Made by a program: the position numbers and the translations under genes. Below the pieces are notes generated by a model. That model did no database searches, was not told the origin of the DNA, and saw only the letters and a list, made by a program, of their open reading frames with translations. Of a DNA stretch of 64,000 nt, positions 53,860-64,000 are shown in pieces. How positions within the stretch are numbered: the stretch's first letter is position 1; the number at the start of each line of letters is the position of its first letter. This stretch comes from Aquatica leii (lineage: Eukaryota > Arthropoda > Insecta > Coleoptera > Lampyridae), in the NCBI GenBank assembly GCA_035610365.1, contig CM069432.1, positions 20,274,354-20,338,353 on the forward strand, given 5' to 3'.

Positions 53860-56800
53860 TCAAAAAGTTCCGTGTTTTTTAGCGACATCTGTAGGAAAAT
53901 CAAATTCTTTTAATTTCTTATTAAGTAAAGTTCCAAATTTGATTATGGCGAGTTTATCAGTGTCAATGAAAATATGTTTGAATTCATCAACGATTGTTGC
54001 TGGAACTGGTAAAAACAAGTTATTATATGCAAAAAATAAATTCGATTACCTACCAATGTCTACATAATCCGATTCGGTCGTCAGCCAACATTTTTTGCTT
54101 AAAAAAGTGTTCATTCTAACACATCCCAAATCTTGCAAACACTAAACAATAACAATAAGATATAACAAATTCTAAAAGAAAAACCTTACTTCAACTAAAT
54201 AGTAAACATCGACGGGCTTAAGGAAAGTACAGGATGTAATGATGGCCGTTAAAGAAACACACATATCAGCTAAGCAATGTCCTAAAACTGTACACAACCA
54301 TTTTTCAAACAGTTTTAAATTTAAAGACCCGTCGATTCGAGCCCAAGGCCTTATGTGAAGCTTCATTTCCGTGTAAGAACTAAAAACACACGTTTAAAAA
54401 AACTATTTCGAAACTAGCAGTATTTATACTCTAAAGATTTTGCTAAAGTTGGAATATCAACGGTTGAAGCTTCTTCTGTATTCGACGTTTGTAATTTCAT
54501 TTTATCTTGATATTCTAATGCGCAACTTTCAACCAGCCATTGTTTGCGATGTCGGCTATGCACAAATACTGTGTAAATGATACCAGTACGCATTATCACG
54601 TTCATTTCGATCAAAATATTTAAAAAACGCGACAATTTTTGCTTGCTTAACGTCGAGAAACGATTCTGAAATAATTAAACCAAAATTGTAAAAACTACAA
54701 ACTAAGTACACACACACGCACGTACGATCGCAACATAAATAATTTTCATACATCACCTTAAGCTCCTTTGAAGAAGCACCAAGAACCTTCTTTTTCAATA
54801 TAAATTCTATTAACGATTCAACCACCGATACTTCATCATCTGAATAACCCAAAGCTTTGAATTTCTGTGCGATTTCTTCTTCAGTTAGTAAATTATCGTA
54901 GACTATGATATCTCTAAAAAGAAACATTTTAAAAACGATTGACCCAAAGAAGAAATAATTACTTTTGAACTTTACACAGTAAGCTCTTGCACACGGAAGG
55001 ATGAATCGAGTACAAATACGTTAAATCGGCGTTATTCTCAAAATTGTCTATTATCAAATTCGTATCAGGACATACGACCAAAAAATGCTGATGCAATCGT
55101 TCTAGTCGTTCTTCGTCCTCGTCCAAATCGGGAAACAAACCTTTCACTAATAACCGCGATAATTTTATAATGTTTGGAACTTTACGCTCCTCTGACGGTG
55201 AATCGTTCACCATTTCTTTCATAACTTCTTCAACAGAAAGATCATCCTTTATGATCGACGCCATCCTGGCATTAATTTCAGAATCAGTTTCAACAACATC
55301 ACAAACGGTTTCTGTAGCTATTGGTTCACTTTCTTTTATTTCTTTACCTTTATTTATATATCGTTCCCAAATACTTTCATGATGTACACTTTTCGAACAC
55401 TCGTGTGCTTCAATACTTACAGATTCAGTACCTTCGCTACTTAAGAGATTTTCGAGTTTCTTTTCGTAATCTTCGAAACTTTCTACATTGTCATCGTGAA
55501 CAGTTCGCAATATCTCGTGAGATCGTTTCGTACTAGTTTGTTCGTGAAGATCGTCGTTGAGAGATTTCAATATTTGTAGATTAGATGATATGTGTACGTT
55601 ACGTTTACGCTTCTTATCTTGTTTTGTATTAGCCTCGGTAGTTTCTTCGGTAATGTCATCGACGTCGTCATCGTCGTTCGAAAGAAACCAAGTTTTAAGA
55701 AAACGTTGAATCATTGACGCTCTATTGTATTGCTTTTCAGTACTTTCAATTTGCTGATCGTCCTTAAAGTAAGAACCGTCTTTAACTAACGTTAACATTT
55801 TTTTATAGCGGATGGCAAGTTCGCGAATCAGCTCGGTGTGGTCGGCGATGCGTGGGTTCAGAATTAGTACTTCTTTGGGAAAATCGACAATAAAATGTGC
55901 CGTAACGTTGGTCACAATCTCGGACAAAGCAACGGCGTGTCCTTGTTGGAAGCATTCCATTGGCAACCCGTTATCCGAAGAAGACGCAAGTTCGCGACAA
56001 TGTGTGTAAATACCCAAAAGAAGTTCGTGAGCTTCTAGAAAAACCTCGGCAGGAAACTTAGTCACTTGCGTAAAACCGTAATAGAAAGAGAAGTGAAAAA
56101 GTTTCGAAGTTATAGGCAAACCCTTCATATCGCTTTGCTTCTTTGCAGTTCGCTTAGCAATCATCATTTGCGAGTTTCGAATTTCGTTAACTGCGGTTTT
56201 TAAGATATCGTCCGAGTATCCTTGGTAAACCCGAAACATTTGATACACGCAACTAATATCGTCGGGTCTAACCGCGACCGTGCTATGGATAATAGACTTA
56301 ATAGTATCTAAAGTGACGTCATCTTCCAACTTTGGAAATTGCGGTAAATCTGGGTAAAGTTTTGGAGTTTTATTCGAGCGAGTTAACTTCTCTAATCCGT
56401 CGTAAGCGAATACGTCTACATCAGAATCTTGATTGTCGATGGTAAAACCAATACCATTCGGCAAAGACGCCAACTTTGATTTATTCGGCTTCACGTGGGT
56501 TTTACGATCTATTGTTTCAAAAACGTGCTGCAGCTGGTTTTGATTTTCAAAAAAGTAAACGACTAAAAGTACGAAAGCCCCGTGTAGTTGTTTGTCCTTA
56601 AGAAACTTTCCGGTCTGAACGTGATCGTAAAACTTTTTAAAATATTTTTTCACAAATGGAATACAGGTTAAAGCCTTCGCGACTTTTTGCAAGTACTCTT
56701 GTTGCTCGATCGATCCGGAAAGGACCCCAAGCCTGCGTTGACAAGCCCCGGAAGTTTTATTAACGCTGCACGGTACCAAACTATGCAAAGCATCCCTGAT

Positions 56801-59387
56801 TACTATGTAATACACAATTTGTTTTTTATAATTCGGGCACAAAAACGTCGAAATAACTTTACTTATATTTAATAAAAGATCCTCTTCGTCGTTCCATTCT
56901 GGTCGACTCTGCTTTAAATTTTCCATTAGTTTCTTATCGATGACGTCGTAGCTCTTTTTCTTTTTCAGAGACTCTTCTTTTCCACATACTTTACGCACAA
57001 TAACGGCTTTGCGTCTTCTTTCGCTACAAGGAATCGGTTTCTTATTTTGAACTTCTCTTTTTAACTGCCGCTTTTTGTTTTTTCTCAATTGTTTTAATTT
57101 TGTTAGGCTCTGAGTCGAAGCGGCAGGCCGATTAAGTTTTGATACGTTCCAGTTACGTTTAACGTGAGCCCAAATAGCAGAATCTAACCCGGCGGCTCCT
57201 TTACGATCGCCCGGTATCTCTCCGGTGTCCCGACACGAAGCGGATTCGGCAGTTTGAGGCTTTAAAGTTTCAAGCATGGCCGCTTTCGCTTCCAACTGCT
57301 CTATAGTTATGTATGTACCAAGTACGGCGTTACGTATACCCAAACTTGTATGAGTGCAAATATTCCACATTTCGTACCAGTATGTTTCAACATCAGTGTT
57401 AGTTAAAAAACGGTACTGAAGTTTTTTATATTCCTTATTTTCTACATAATGATAACCCGGACTTGTTGTTCTTGTATCGTACAAAGAAGCGTTTCTGTTT
57501 AAGAAAATAAACACCTGATCCTTTTCACGAAGCTTTTGTGGCCCAAATTGTAAAAGCCCGATGTAGGCTAAATGGCACAAAGTTTCGTGTACAGAGTATA
57601 TGTATTTGCGACGATGCAGAAGACCATTTCGTATTTGACTGGGGAGATGTTTAACTAAATAGTATTGTTTCACCGGGTGCTCCAAGTATAACGGTAAATC
57701 AGGAATTACTATCGTTATGTTGCATAACTTAACGAATAAACATAAAGGTAATCGTAAAACTATATCACAGACTAATGCCCAACCATCTGACCAACCCACA
57801 TGTTTAGGTAAAGGAGGGACAAACATCTTCCAACCGATTTCCCTAGAATACACTGTAGGCACCTGCTTGACATCATCTTCGTCCAACGAAATATCGAACT
57901 CTTTAAACATGTCATCGGCGTCCCGAACAACCTGACCATCCGTAATATTATAAATAACGTGAAATAAGAATTCGTGTAAAACACGCATTCTTAAAAATTT
58001 CGGAACGTACCCGTATTCTTTTCCGGCACTACGTTTATACGTATACTCTAAATCGTCCCCCGCCAGCATTTTCAATTCACCAACGCTGGAACTTATTTCG
58101 GAAGTATTAAACGGCACGGCTTCCGTAGTTTGGGCTTCGTCAGTGGCCTTCTTTTTGGGTACGAAAATCTTCATTTTTAATTGTTCGATAATAGATTCAA
58201 TAATGCTATGACGAACGTCTAACGAAGGATCGCATAGAACCGTAACCGCGCGCCGCGTTTTAGCAGATTTTAAAACTATTTGTAAAATTTTTATAAGTCC
58301 GCTCCGTACTAATCGCGTATAAATTCGTTGAAAAGACTTACGATCGGCTTTTACGTTGTAACCTTCTTTTTGTTCTTGCGCGTGAATATCCTTATGCAAA
58401 CTATATATATCCGTTACAATCGATTCTCGTTTCACCGCGTCTAATATTAAATTCGACCGTTTAACCGTTCGCAAAGTTGCATTATTTTCTTTTATATAAG
58501 GCAGATCAGTTTCTACAAACTCTTCGGGAACTGTCGAAATCCACACTGCGACGCTAACGTCTTCTAAATCAACATATTCATACGCCAACGTAGGCTTCGG
58601 ACCCATAAACATTTCTTTAACTTCAGCTACCACTTCCTCATCTAGTTTTAGTTTTTTTGCGCATTCTTCGGACGCTTCCGGTTTTCGTTTCAAACTAGTC
58701 GAGTACTTTGATAACTCATTTATTACAAGTTGCGTTTCGTCCATCAAAGCTTGTAGTTTATCCCAAGAAAGTTGTTGTTTGCACATGTAGCGCATTTTTG
58801 GAACTATATGTTTCAACTTACAACCACAATTAGTAAAAATCACGCGTGACAGCTTCAAACCGTTGTTTAAAAGGCTACGGTATGATTTGTCATACGTTAA
58901 ATTTTGATATACTAAGGGGCAGTGAATGTTAATAATGCTTTGAACGCTTAAACCTTTGATTTGATTCGTTTGCCTCAAAGTCTGGTAAAATTTGACTAAT
59001 CTTTTCCTTTTAGTATTATTTGAACACGGATTGGACAATCGCGTAATACTTTCCGAAATGTGTTCGGGAATACTACCACCGTCAAAACCAAAACCAATAG
59101 ATTTCGTTGTAGTGTACTCGTGTTCGTTCTTATAAGTTTCACTTAACGTTGCTGCTTTTTCCGGGTTTTGTTTACTTTGTTGACGTAATTTTTTTATGTG
59201 GGTGTAATGACTATCAGGTATAGTCGATTTAGAATTATTTTCGGCACATGGTTTTGTGATGTGTTCTGGGTCAACTTCTAATAGCGCCGATAAAAATTCT
59301 GTAGCTTCTACTTCAAGCTGTTTTTTCTCTTCTTGATTTTTTACGTTTGTTTCACAGTTTGAATGATTGGATTCGATGATTTGGTAC
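53860..59387 (-). CDS. GTF3C1: General transcription factor 3C subunit 1 (TFIIIC box-B-binding subunit), 3' six exons
   Basis: Exons 59387-54963, 54913-54757, 54665-54430, 54379-54190, 54141-54054 and 54005-53860; introns 48-91 bp, all GT/AG with consistent phases, open to the final TGA. About 1,780 residues. Recognised from blocks typical of GTF3C1: FGFDGGSIPEHIS, EGYNVKADRKSFQRI (winged-helix region), GYVPKFLRMRVLHEFL, the H-V-G-W-S-D-G-W block, RRKYIYSVHETLCHLAYIGL, LQFGPQKLREKDQVFIFL, GDRKGAAGLDSAIWAHVKRN, the Myb-like RPEWNDEEDLLL...RDALH, and the C-terminal IRPWARIDGSLNLKLFEKWL. TFIIIC recognises box B of tRNA genes and recruits TFIIIB and RNA polymerase III. The largest exon starts mid-codon after an acceptor (ATTTAG), so N-terminal exons (about 400 residues by comparison with human) lie to the right, outside the window. 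An intact essential gene amid TE debris. Confidence 0.93.
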
Positions 59388-59510
59388 CTAAATGACAAGA
59401 TGTCGAAATTAGTGCTGGCTTAAAAATCTTAAATACGTTGAACGTGATTAACAACGCATCGGAGTATCGTACCGTGTCACACACAAAAATTAGAAGTAAA
59501 CCAATTTACT

Positions 59511-61095
59511 ACAAACCATCATACATCCCAGTACTAAAACTTAAAAAGAAAATATGACTACCATAAAACCAAACCACAGAGAATAAAATGCGATCTCAAT
59601 GTGGACATGAAATCAAAAGATTCTGGTCGGATACTAAAACGTGCAAAGAAGCACAGGGCCTTAAAAACAAAAAAAAGACTACCATAAAACTAAAACACAG
59701 AGAATAAAATTCGATCTCAATGCGCAGAACATCCCTTAGGATCACAAGATTCTGCTCGAATACTTTACCTGCAGACAAGAACTAAAACCTATACTCAGTA
59801 TTGCGTCATATAGTGTTAACGAGTGTTTTTTGTTGATATAGTTCAAAATAAACCGGCGATTGAGTAGAACGAGATCTAGTGAGAAATGTAAATCTTACAG
59901 TTTGATAGCATACACTAACAAATAGCAAAAGAAAGCAATCAAAAGCATTGATAAAACGATGGGAATCAACATTAATGGCGACTTGTCGATAATGTTAATT
60001 TCTGTTATGCAATAAAGTGGGCCAATATCAACAGTTGGATGATCAAAATTATCGAAGAGCATGACAGCAAGATCCACAAGAACGGTGAAGCGGCACAAGA
60101 TGTTTTACTGTAAACCATTGTCCATTTCAGTACTAAAACGTGCAAAGAAGCACAATGCATTAAAAAGAAAATACGACTACCATAAAACTAAGGCACAGCG
60201 AATAAAATGCGATCTAAATGCGCAGAACATCCCTTAGAATCAAAAGATTCTACTCGAATACTTTACCTGCAGACAAGAACTAAAACCTATACTCAGTATT
60301 GCGTCATAAAGCGTTATCGAGTGTTCTTTTTGATGTAGTTCAAAATAAAGCAACGATGAAGTGTAACGAGACCTAGTAAGAAATTTAAATCTTACTGTTT
60401 ACACTAAGAAATAACTAAAGAAAGCAATGAAAAGTATTGATAAAACAATGGAAATGAACATTAATGGCGACTTTGTTGTCGATAATGTTATTGTATAGTT
60501 TCCTTTCAGACTTTCATAATTTCTGTTATGCAATAAAGTTGGCCAATATCAACAGTTTGATGGTCTAATTTTCGAAGAGCATGACAGCAAGATCAACAAG
60601 AACGGTGAAGCGGCACAAAATGTTTAGTTTTTGCTATAAACCATCATCCATCTTAGTACTACAACGTGCAAAGAAGCACATGGCCTTAAAAAGAAAATAT
60701 GACTACCATAAAACTAAAACACAGAGAATAAAATTCGATCTCAATGCGCAGACAATCCCTTAGAATCACAAGATTCTGCTCGAATACTTTACCTGCAGAC
60801 AAGAACTAAAACCTATAATCAGTATTGCGTCATATAGTGTTAAAGTGTTTTTTTTTTGATATAGTTCAAAATAAACCGACGATTAAGTAGAACGAGATCT
60901 AGTGAGAAATGTAAATCTTACAGTTTGATAGCATACACTAAGAAATAGCGAAAGAAAGCAATCAAAAGCATTGATAAAACGATGAAAGTCAACGTTAATG
61001 GCGACTTGTTGTCGATAATGTTACTACATAGTTTGCCTTCAGACTTTGATAATTTCTGTTATGCAATAAAGTTGGCCAATATCAACAGTTTGATG
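59511..61095. repeat. Tandem repeat, ~525-bp unit, about three copies
   Basis: Units begin near 59511, 60111 and 60636 with AAACCAT(C/T)(A/G)TnCATC...AGTACTA and share AAGAAGCACA, CTACCATAAAACTAA, TTTACCTGCAGACAAGAACT, CAGTATTGCGTCATA and GGCCAATATCAACAG. The first unit has an extra partial internal duplication (about 59625-59700); the last is shorter. Lies in the GTF3C1 intron (upstream of exon 59387). Small ORFs inside are not conserved between copies, so it is non-coding satellite-like DNA. Confidence 0.8.
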
Positions 61096-61097
61096 AG

Positions 61098-61240
61098 GTT
61101 AAGTTATAAAATACGTGGTTTTTAGGAGATTTAAATTTAATTTAATTATTATTTCGTTAAGTTATAAAATACGTGGTTTTTTGGAGATTCAAATTTAATT
61201 TAATTTTATTTCGTTAAGTTATAAAATACGTGGTTTTTTT
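61098..61240. repeat. Short tandem repeat, ~57-bp unit, 2.5 copies
   Basis: GTTAAGTTATAAAATACGTG begins at 61098, 61156 and 61213; units of 58 and 57 bp, third incomplete and running into T-rich sequence. It sits directly before the LINE on the plus strand and may be its 5' UTR/promoter repeats, which several LINE groups have. Confidence 0.7.
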
Positions 61241-61346
61241 TCTTTTTTGTGTTTGATTTTTTTGGTGATTTTAATATAATTAACATTTCGTTATTCAAAA
61301 AGGGCTAACATTTAATTAGTGTAAAGTGTAGAAGAGAAGGGAAATT

Positions 61347-62020
61347 ATGTCGGATTCCGAGGAAGGGTGGTCTGAAGGAAAAATAAAAAGGCAAGCTACG
61401 GTGGAGGAGATGTTCAGGAAGAGCACCAAAGTAAGGAAATAACCGGTAGCGGAGGGAAAAGAGAGGAAGGATGGGGAGGTAGTAGAAATGTGTAAAGAAC
61501 TGTTAAAGGAGGTAAAAAGTATAAGAGAAGAACAAATTAAGATGGGTAAGAAGTTGGAAGAGAATAATAAAGAGGTAAAGGAGATGAAAGAAGAATTAAG
61601 AAAGTCAAATGAAGAATGGAAAAGGAAATTTGAAGAAATGGGAGAAAAGTATAAAAGTTGGAGGCCAGATTGGAGAAGATAGAAAGAAGCTGGGAAAAAA
61701 ACGAAAAAGAAAAAGGAGAACAAACATAATCATAAGAGGTATGGAAGTGAAAGATGGAAAGAAGGAGCAAAAGGAACAAGTGGAAAGATGTATGGAAGCA
61801 AAAAAGAAGGTTAAGGTTAAGAGGTACGAGCATTTATTTAGACGATGACATGACGAGAAGGGAAATAGATATACAAAACAAGATAAGATATGAGGCGAGT
61901 AAGATGAAGGGAGAGGGGAAGAGGGTTAAAATAGAATTCTTGAAAGTGTGGGTGGAAGGTGAAGAAAGATTTTGGGATGAGGAGAGGGGAACTCTAGTAA
62001 AGAAGGGGGCAAAAAACTAA
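61347..62020 (+). pseudogene. LINE ORF1 (coiled-coil / RRM-like)
   Basis: ATG at 61347 (MSDSEEGWSEGKIKRQATVE), one in-frame TAA at 61440, then a coiled coil to 61682 (EVKSIREEQIKMGKKLEENN). After a frameshift: KRRTNIIIRGMEVKDGKKEQ, and in a third frame SIYLDDDMTRREIDIQNKIR, EFLKVWVEGEERFWDEERGT. The N-I-I-I-R-G and final R-E-I-x-x-K / W-D-E-E-R-G blocks match ORF1 proteins of insect R1/I-type LINEs. RNA-binding chaperone of the LINE particle; dead here. Confidence 0.72.
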
Positions 62021-62082
62021 GAGTTGGGGGAGGGAGGGATGGATCAAATGATGTTGGATTAGCAAGTTTTAAGGAAAAAGAG

Positions 62083-63001
62083 ATGGAAAAGCAGAATCAA
62101 ATGAAATTCTTGTTTTGGAATGTGGCAGGTATAAAAAATAAGGGAGAGGATTTCTGGAGATACGTAGAAGGCTTTGATATGAAGGGAATGTCGGAAACAT
62201 GGTTGGAGGAAAAAGACTGGGAAGTATGGAAGAAAAAATTACCAGAGGGGTATAATTGGAAGGTGGAATTTGCAACTAGAAGAGAAAGTAAAGGTAGAGC
62301 AAGAGGAGGAATAATAATGGGCATAAAAAGGAACTGGTCGGTTGAAGAAGAGGAGGGAAACGAGAAGCAAGGAAAAGGGATAGTAAAAAATTATGTGGTT
62401 AGAGAAGGAAAGGAAAAATATATAGTGTTAACAGTTTATGGGCGGGATATGAGGATGATAAGTGAACAGATTGAGAATATGGTACAGGGGGAGGAAAAGG
62501 AAAAGATTATTATAGGGGGTGATTTTAACGCGAGAACAGGGGAAAAGGAAGGAGTAATTATAGGAGGGGAAGTAAAGAGAAGAGTTAGCATGGATAAGAC
62601 AGTTAATAAGAATGGGAAAATGTTAGTGGAGATGTGCGAGGAAAAAGGATGGTCAATCCTAAATGAAAATATAGAGGAGGGACAGAGGTGACTATACTTA
62701 TATGGGAGGGAGGGGGGAATCGGTGATTGATTACGTGATGGTGAGTGGAGAAATGTGGGAGGACATAAAAAGTTTTAAAGTGGGGGATGAGGAAGAATCG
62801 GATCATCAGCCACTGGAAGTGATTTTAAAAGGAAAGGAGCAAGGAATTAAGGAGGAACAGAAGGGATGGGGAGTAAAAAAGATGTGGACTGAGGAAAGCA
62901 TAGAAAGATATAAGATGAAGTTGGAGCAAGTGATTTGGGGAGAGGTAGGGGGGGAAGAAGGACTAAAGGAGTTGACTGCAGAAATGGAGAAGGCAGTATA
63001 A
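62083..63001 (+). pseudogene. LINE ORF2, endonuclease
   Basis: MKFLFWNVAGIKNKGEDFWR (W-N), MSETWLEEKDWE (S-E-T), RARGGIIMGIKRNW, KIIIGGDFNARTGE (G-D-F-N), then a frameshift near 62690 into GESVIDYVMVS and EEESDHQPLEVIL (S-D-H). All AP-endonuclease signature blocks are present but split by the frameshift; stop at 62999-63001. It starts 63 bases after ORF1. Confidence 0.83.
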
Positions 63002-64000
63002 AAGAAAAGGTTTGAGAGAAAGCAAGGAAAAAAGAGGAACGAAAATAGGTGGTGGAATAGAGAATGTAGAGAGGCAAAAACAGAGAAGAGAAATGCTAAA
63101 AGAAGATGGAAGAAAGGTAGAATAGATGTGCAGGAGTATAAGGAGAAGAAAGTGAAGTTTAAAAATGTATGTTCAAAGAGAAAGGTGTCGTATAAAGAGG
63201 AAATGGAGAAACAAGTAAAGGAAATAAAGAAAGAAGGAGAAGTGTGGAAATTTCTAAACAAGGAGAGAAGAAGAGATAAGAGGTTTAACGGATATAAAGG
63301 TGTGGCTGGGTTATTGTATGGAGCGTTTGGAGAGAACAATAGAAGGACCAGGGCAAGTGATATTGCAAGGGGTAAATACAATACAGGAGGGGTGGGAGAT
63401 AACGAAAGAGGAAATGGAGAAAGCAATAAATAGACTAAAATTAAGGAAGACGGCAGGAACGGACGGTACGCAAGGAGAACAATGGAAATATGTAGAGGAG
63501 ATAGTGAGAGTAAATATAAGAAAAATTTATAATACAATATGGAAAGGGGAGGAATTGCCAGAGAGTTGGAAAGAAAGTTTAATTCTGCCGGTTTATAAGG
63601 GAGGGGATAGGAAGGAGGTAAAGAATTATAGAGGGATTAGTGTCACTAATGTAAGTTATAAATTGTATGCCATGATTATACAAAGGAGGTTGGAAAAGGA
63701 AGTGGAAGAAAAAAGGCTATTACCAGATTGGCAGATGGGATTTAGAGTGGGAAGAAGGGCAATAGACAATGTTTATATATTAAAATAGTTAGTGAATGGA
63801 GAGCTAGATAAGAAAAGGGGTAAGGTATACGAGTTCTTTATGGACATAGAAGCTGCGTTTGATAATGTGAATAGGGAAAAGCTATGGAGGGTGTTAAGGA
63901 AAAAGGGAATAAAGGAACAACTAGTGAGGAAACTAGAAGAGATATATAAAGAGACTAAGAATAGGGTAAAAATAGGGGATAGTGTTAGTGAAGTGTTTTG
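63002..64000 (+). pseudogene. LINE ORF2, linker and RT (runs off the window)
   Basis: Linker (NRWWNRECREAKTEKRNAKR, 63038-63100; QVKEIKKEGEVWKFLNKERR), frameshift near 63300, then RT: LKLRKTAGTDGTQGEQWKY, LPVYKGGDRKEVKNYRGISV, PDWQMGFRVGRRAIDNVYIL, a stop at 63786-63788, and FFMDIEAAFDNVNREKLWRV up to the edge in the same frame. The F-A-D-D box would lie outside. R1/I-like superfamily by motif style; clade not certain. Confidence 0.82.

Noticed and set aside
59895..60098. 67-codon membrane-like ORF in the 525-bp repeat
   Set aside because: The other two repeat units break the frame, so it is not conserved.
62806..63537. 243-codon Ser/Leu/Pro-rich minus-strand ORF
   Set aside because: Antisense of the purine-rich LINE ORF2; open by base composition only.
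1..64000. CRISPR arrays, rRNA genes, bacterial-type operons
   Set aside because: Nothing of the kind is seen; tandem repeats here have long units without spacers, and the genes are spliced eukaryotic ones.
1..64000. tRNA genes
   Set aside because: No cloverleaf with both A and B boxes found by eye; the tRNA-like stretch at 5251 is a retrotransposon primer site only.

Overview
This is eukaryotic nuclear DNA from an insect, possibly a beetle (order not proven). It is AT-rich, host genes have short introns (about 40-150 bp), one gene is an insect gustatory receptor, and most of the window is layered transposable elements (TEs) of insect type.

Three host genes are supported. (1) A small secreted precursor protein on the minus strand (CDS 15215-15769, with an untranslated first exon, 98-bp intron and TATA box) carries three copies of an I-x-F/Y-x-P-L-F-R motif between dibasic sites; I do not recognise it and call it an orphan prohormone-like gene. 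(2) A complete four-exon gustatory receptor lies on the plus strand at 33219-34493. (3) The 3' six exons of GTF3C1, the large box-B-binding subunit of TFIIIC, lie on the minus strand at 53860-59387. Its 5' exons lie beyond the right edge, across an intron filled with ~525-bp tandem repeats and a LINE.

TE layout, left to right: the 5' end of a hAT-like DNA transposon (1-1242); an internally deleted LINE (1740-2577); a decayed BEL/Pao element (2578-14.3k) split by a young 9.1-kb Gypsy element (3344-12435) with 1.9-kb LTRs, a tRNA-Lys primer site and a textbook -1 frameshift signal between gag and pol; repeats and a foldback element (16.7-18.3k); a decayed Gypsy copy (19.3-22.5k); a Penelope-like element (PLE) with inverted terminal repeats and hammerhead-like cores, split by a solo LTR (22.9-24.6k); a second Gypsy family (25553-31940); a Jockey-like fragment and a minus-strand BEL element (36.2-41k); a head-to-head pair of PLE copies (42.9-50.7k) broken by a solo LTR and a 2.9-kb LINE with a 9-bp target duplication; an internally deleted BEL element (51.0-52.8k); and a purine-rich LINE running off the right edge (61.3-64k).

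The most unusual item is in the second Gypsy family. Directly after the pol stop, in the same frame, lies a macro (ADP-ribose-binding) domain of OARD1/TARG1 type. A CCCH zinc finger follows it, and then the polypurine tract and 3' LTR. A second diverged copy of the macro-CCCH-LTR end follows at 32.1-32.7 kb and a short relic lies at 25.36 kb, so the module looks like a stable part of this family. Macro and CCCH domains occur together in some host ADP-ribose/antiviral factors; here the combination appears to be retrotransposon cargo.
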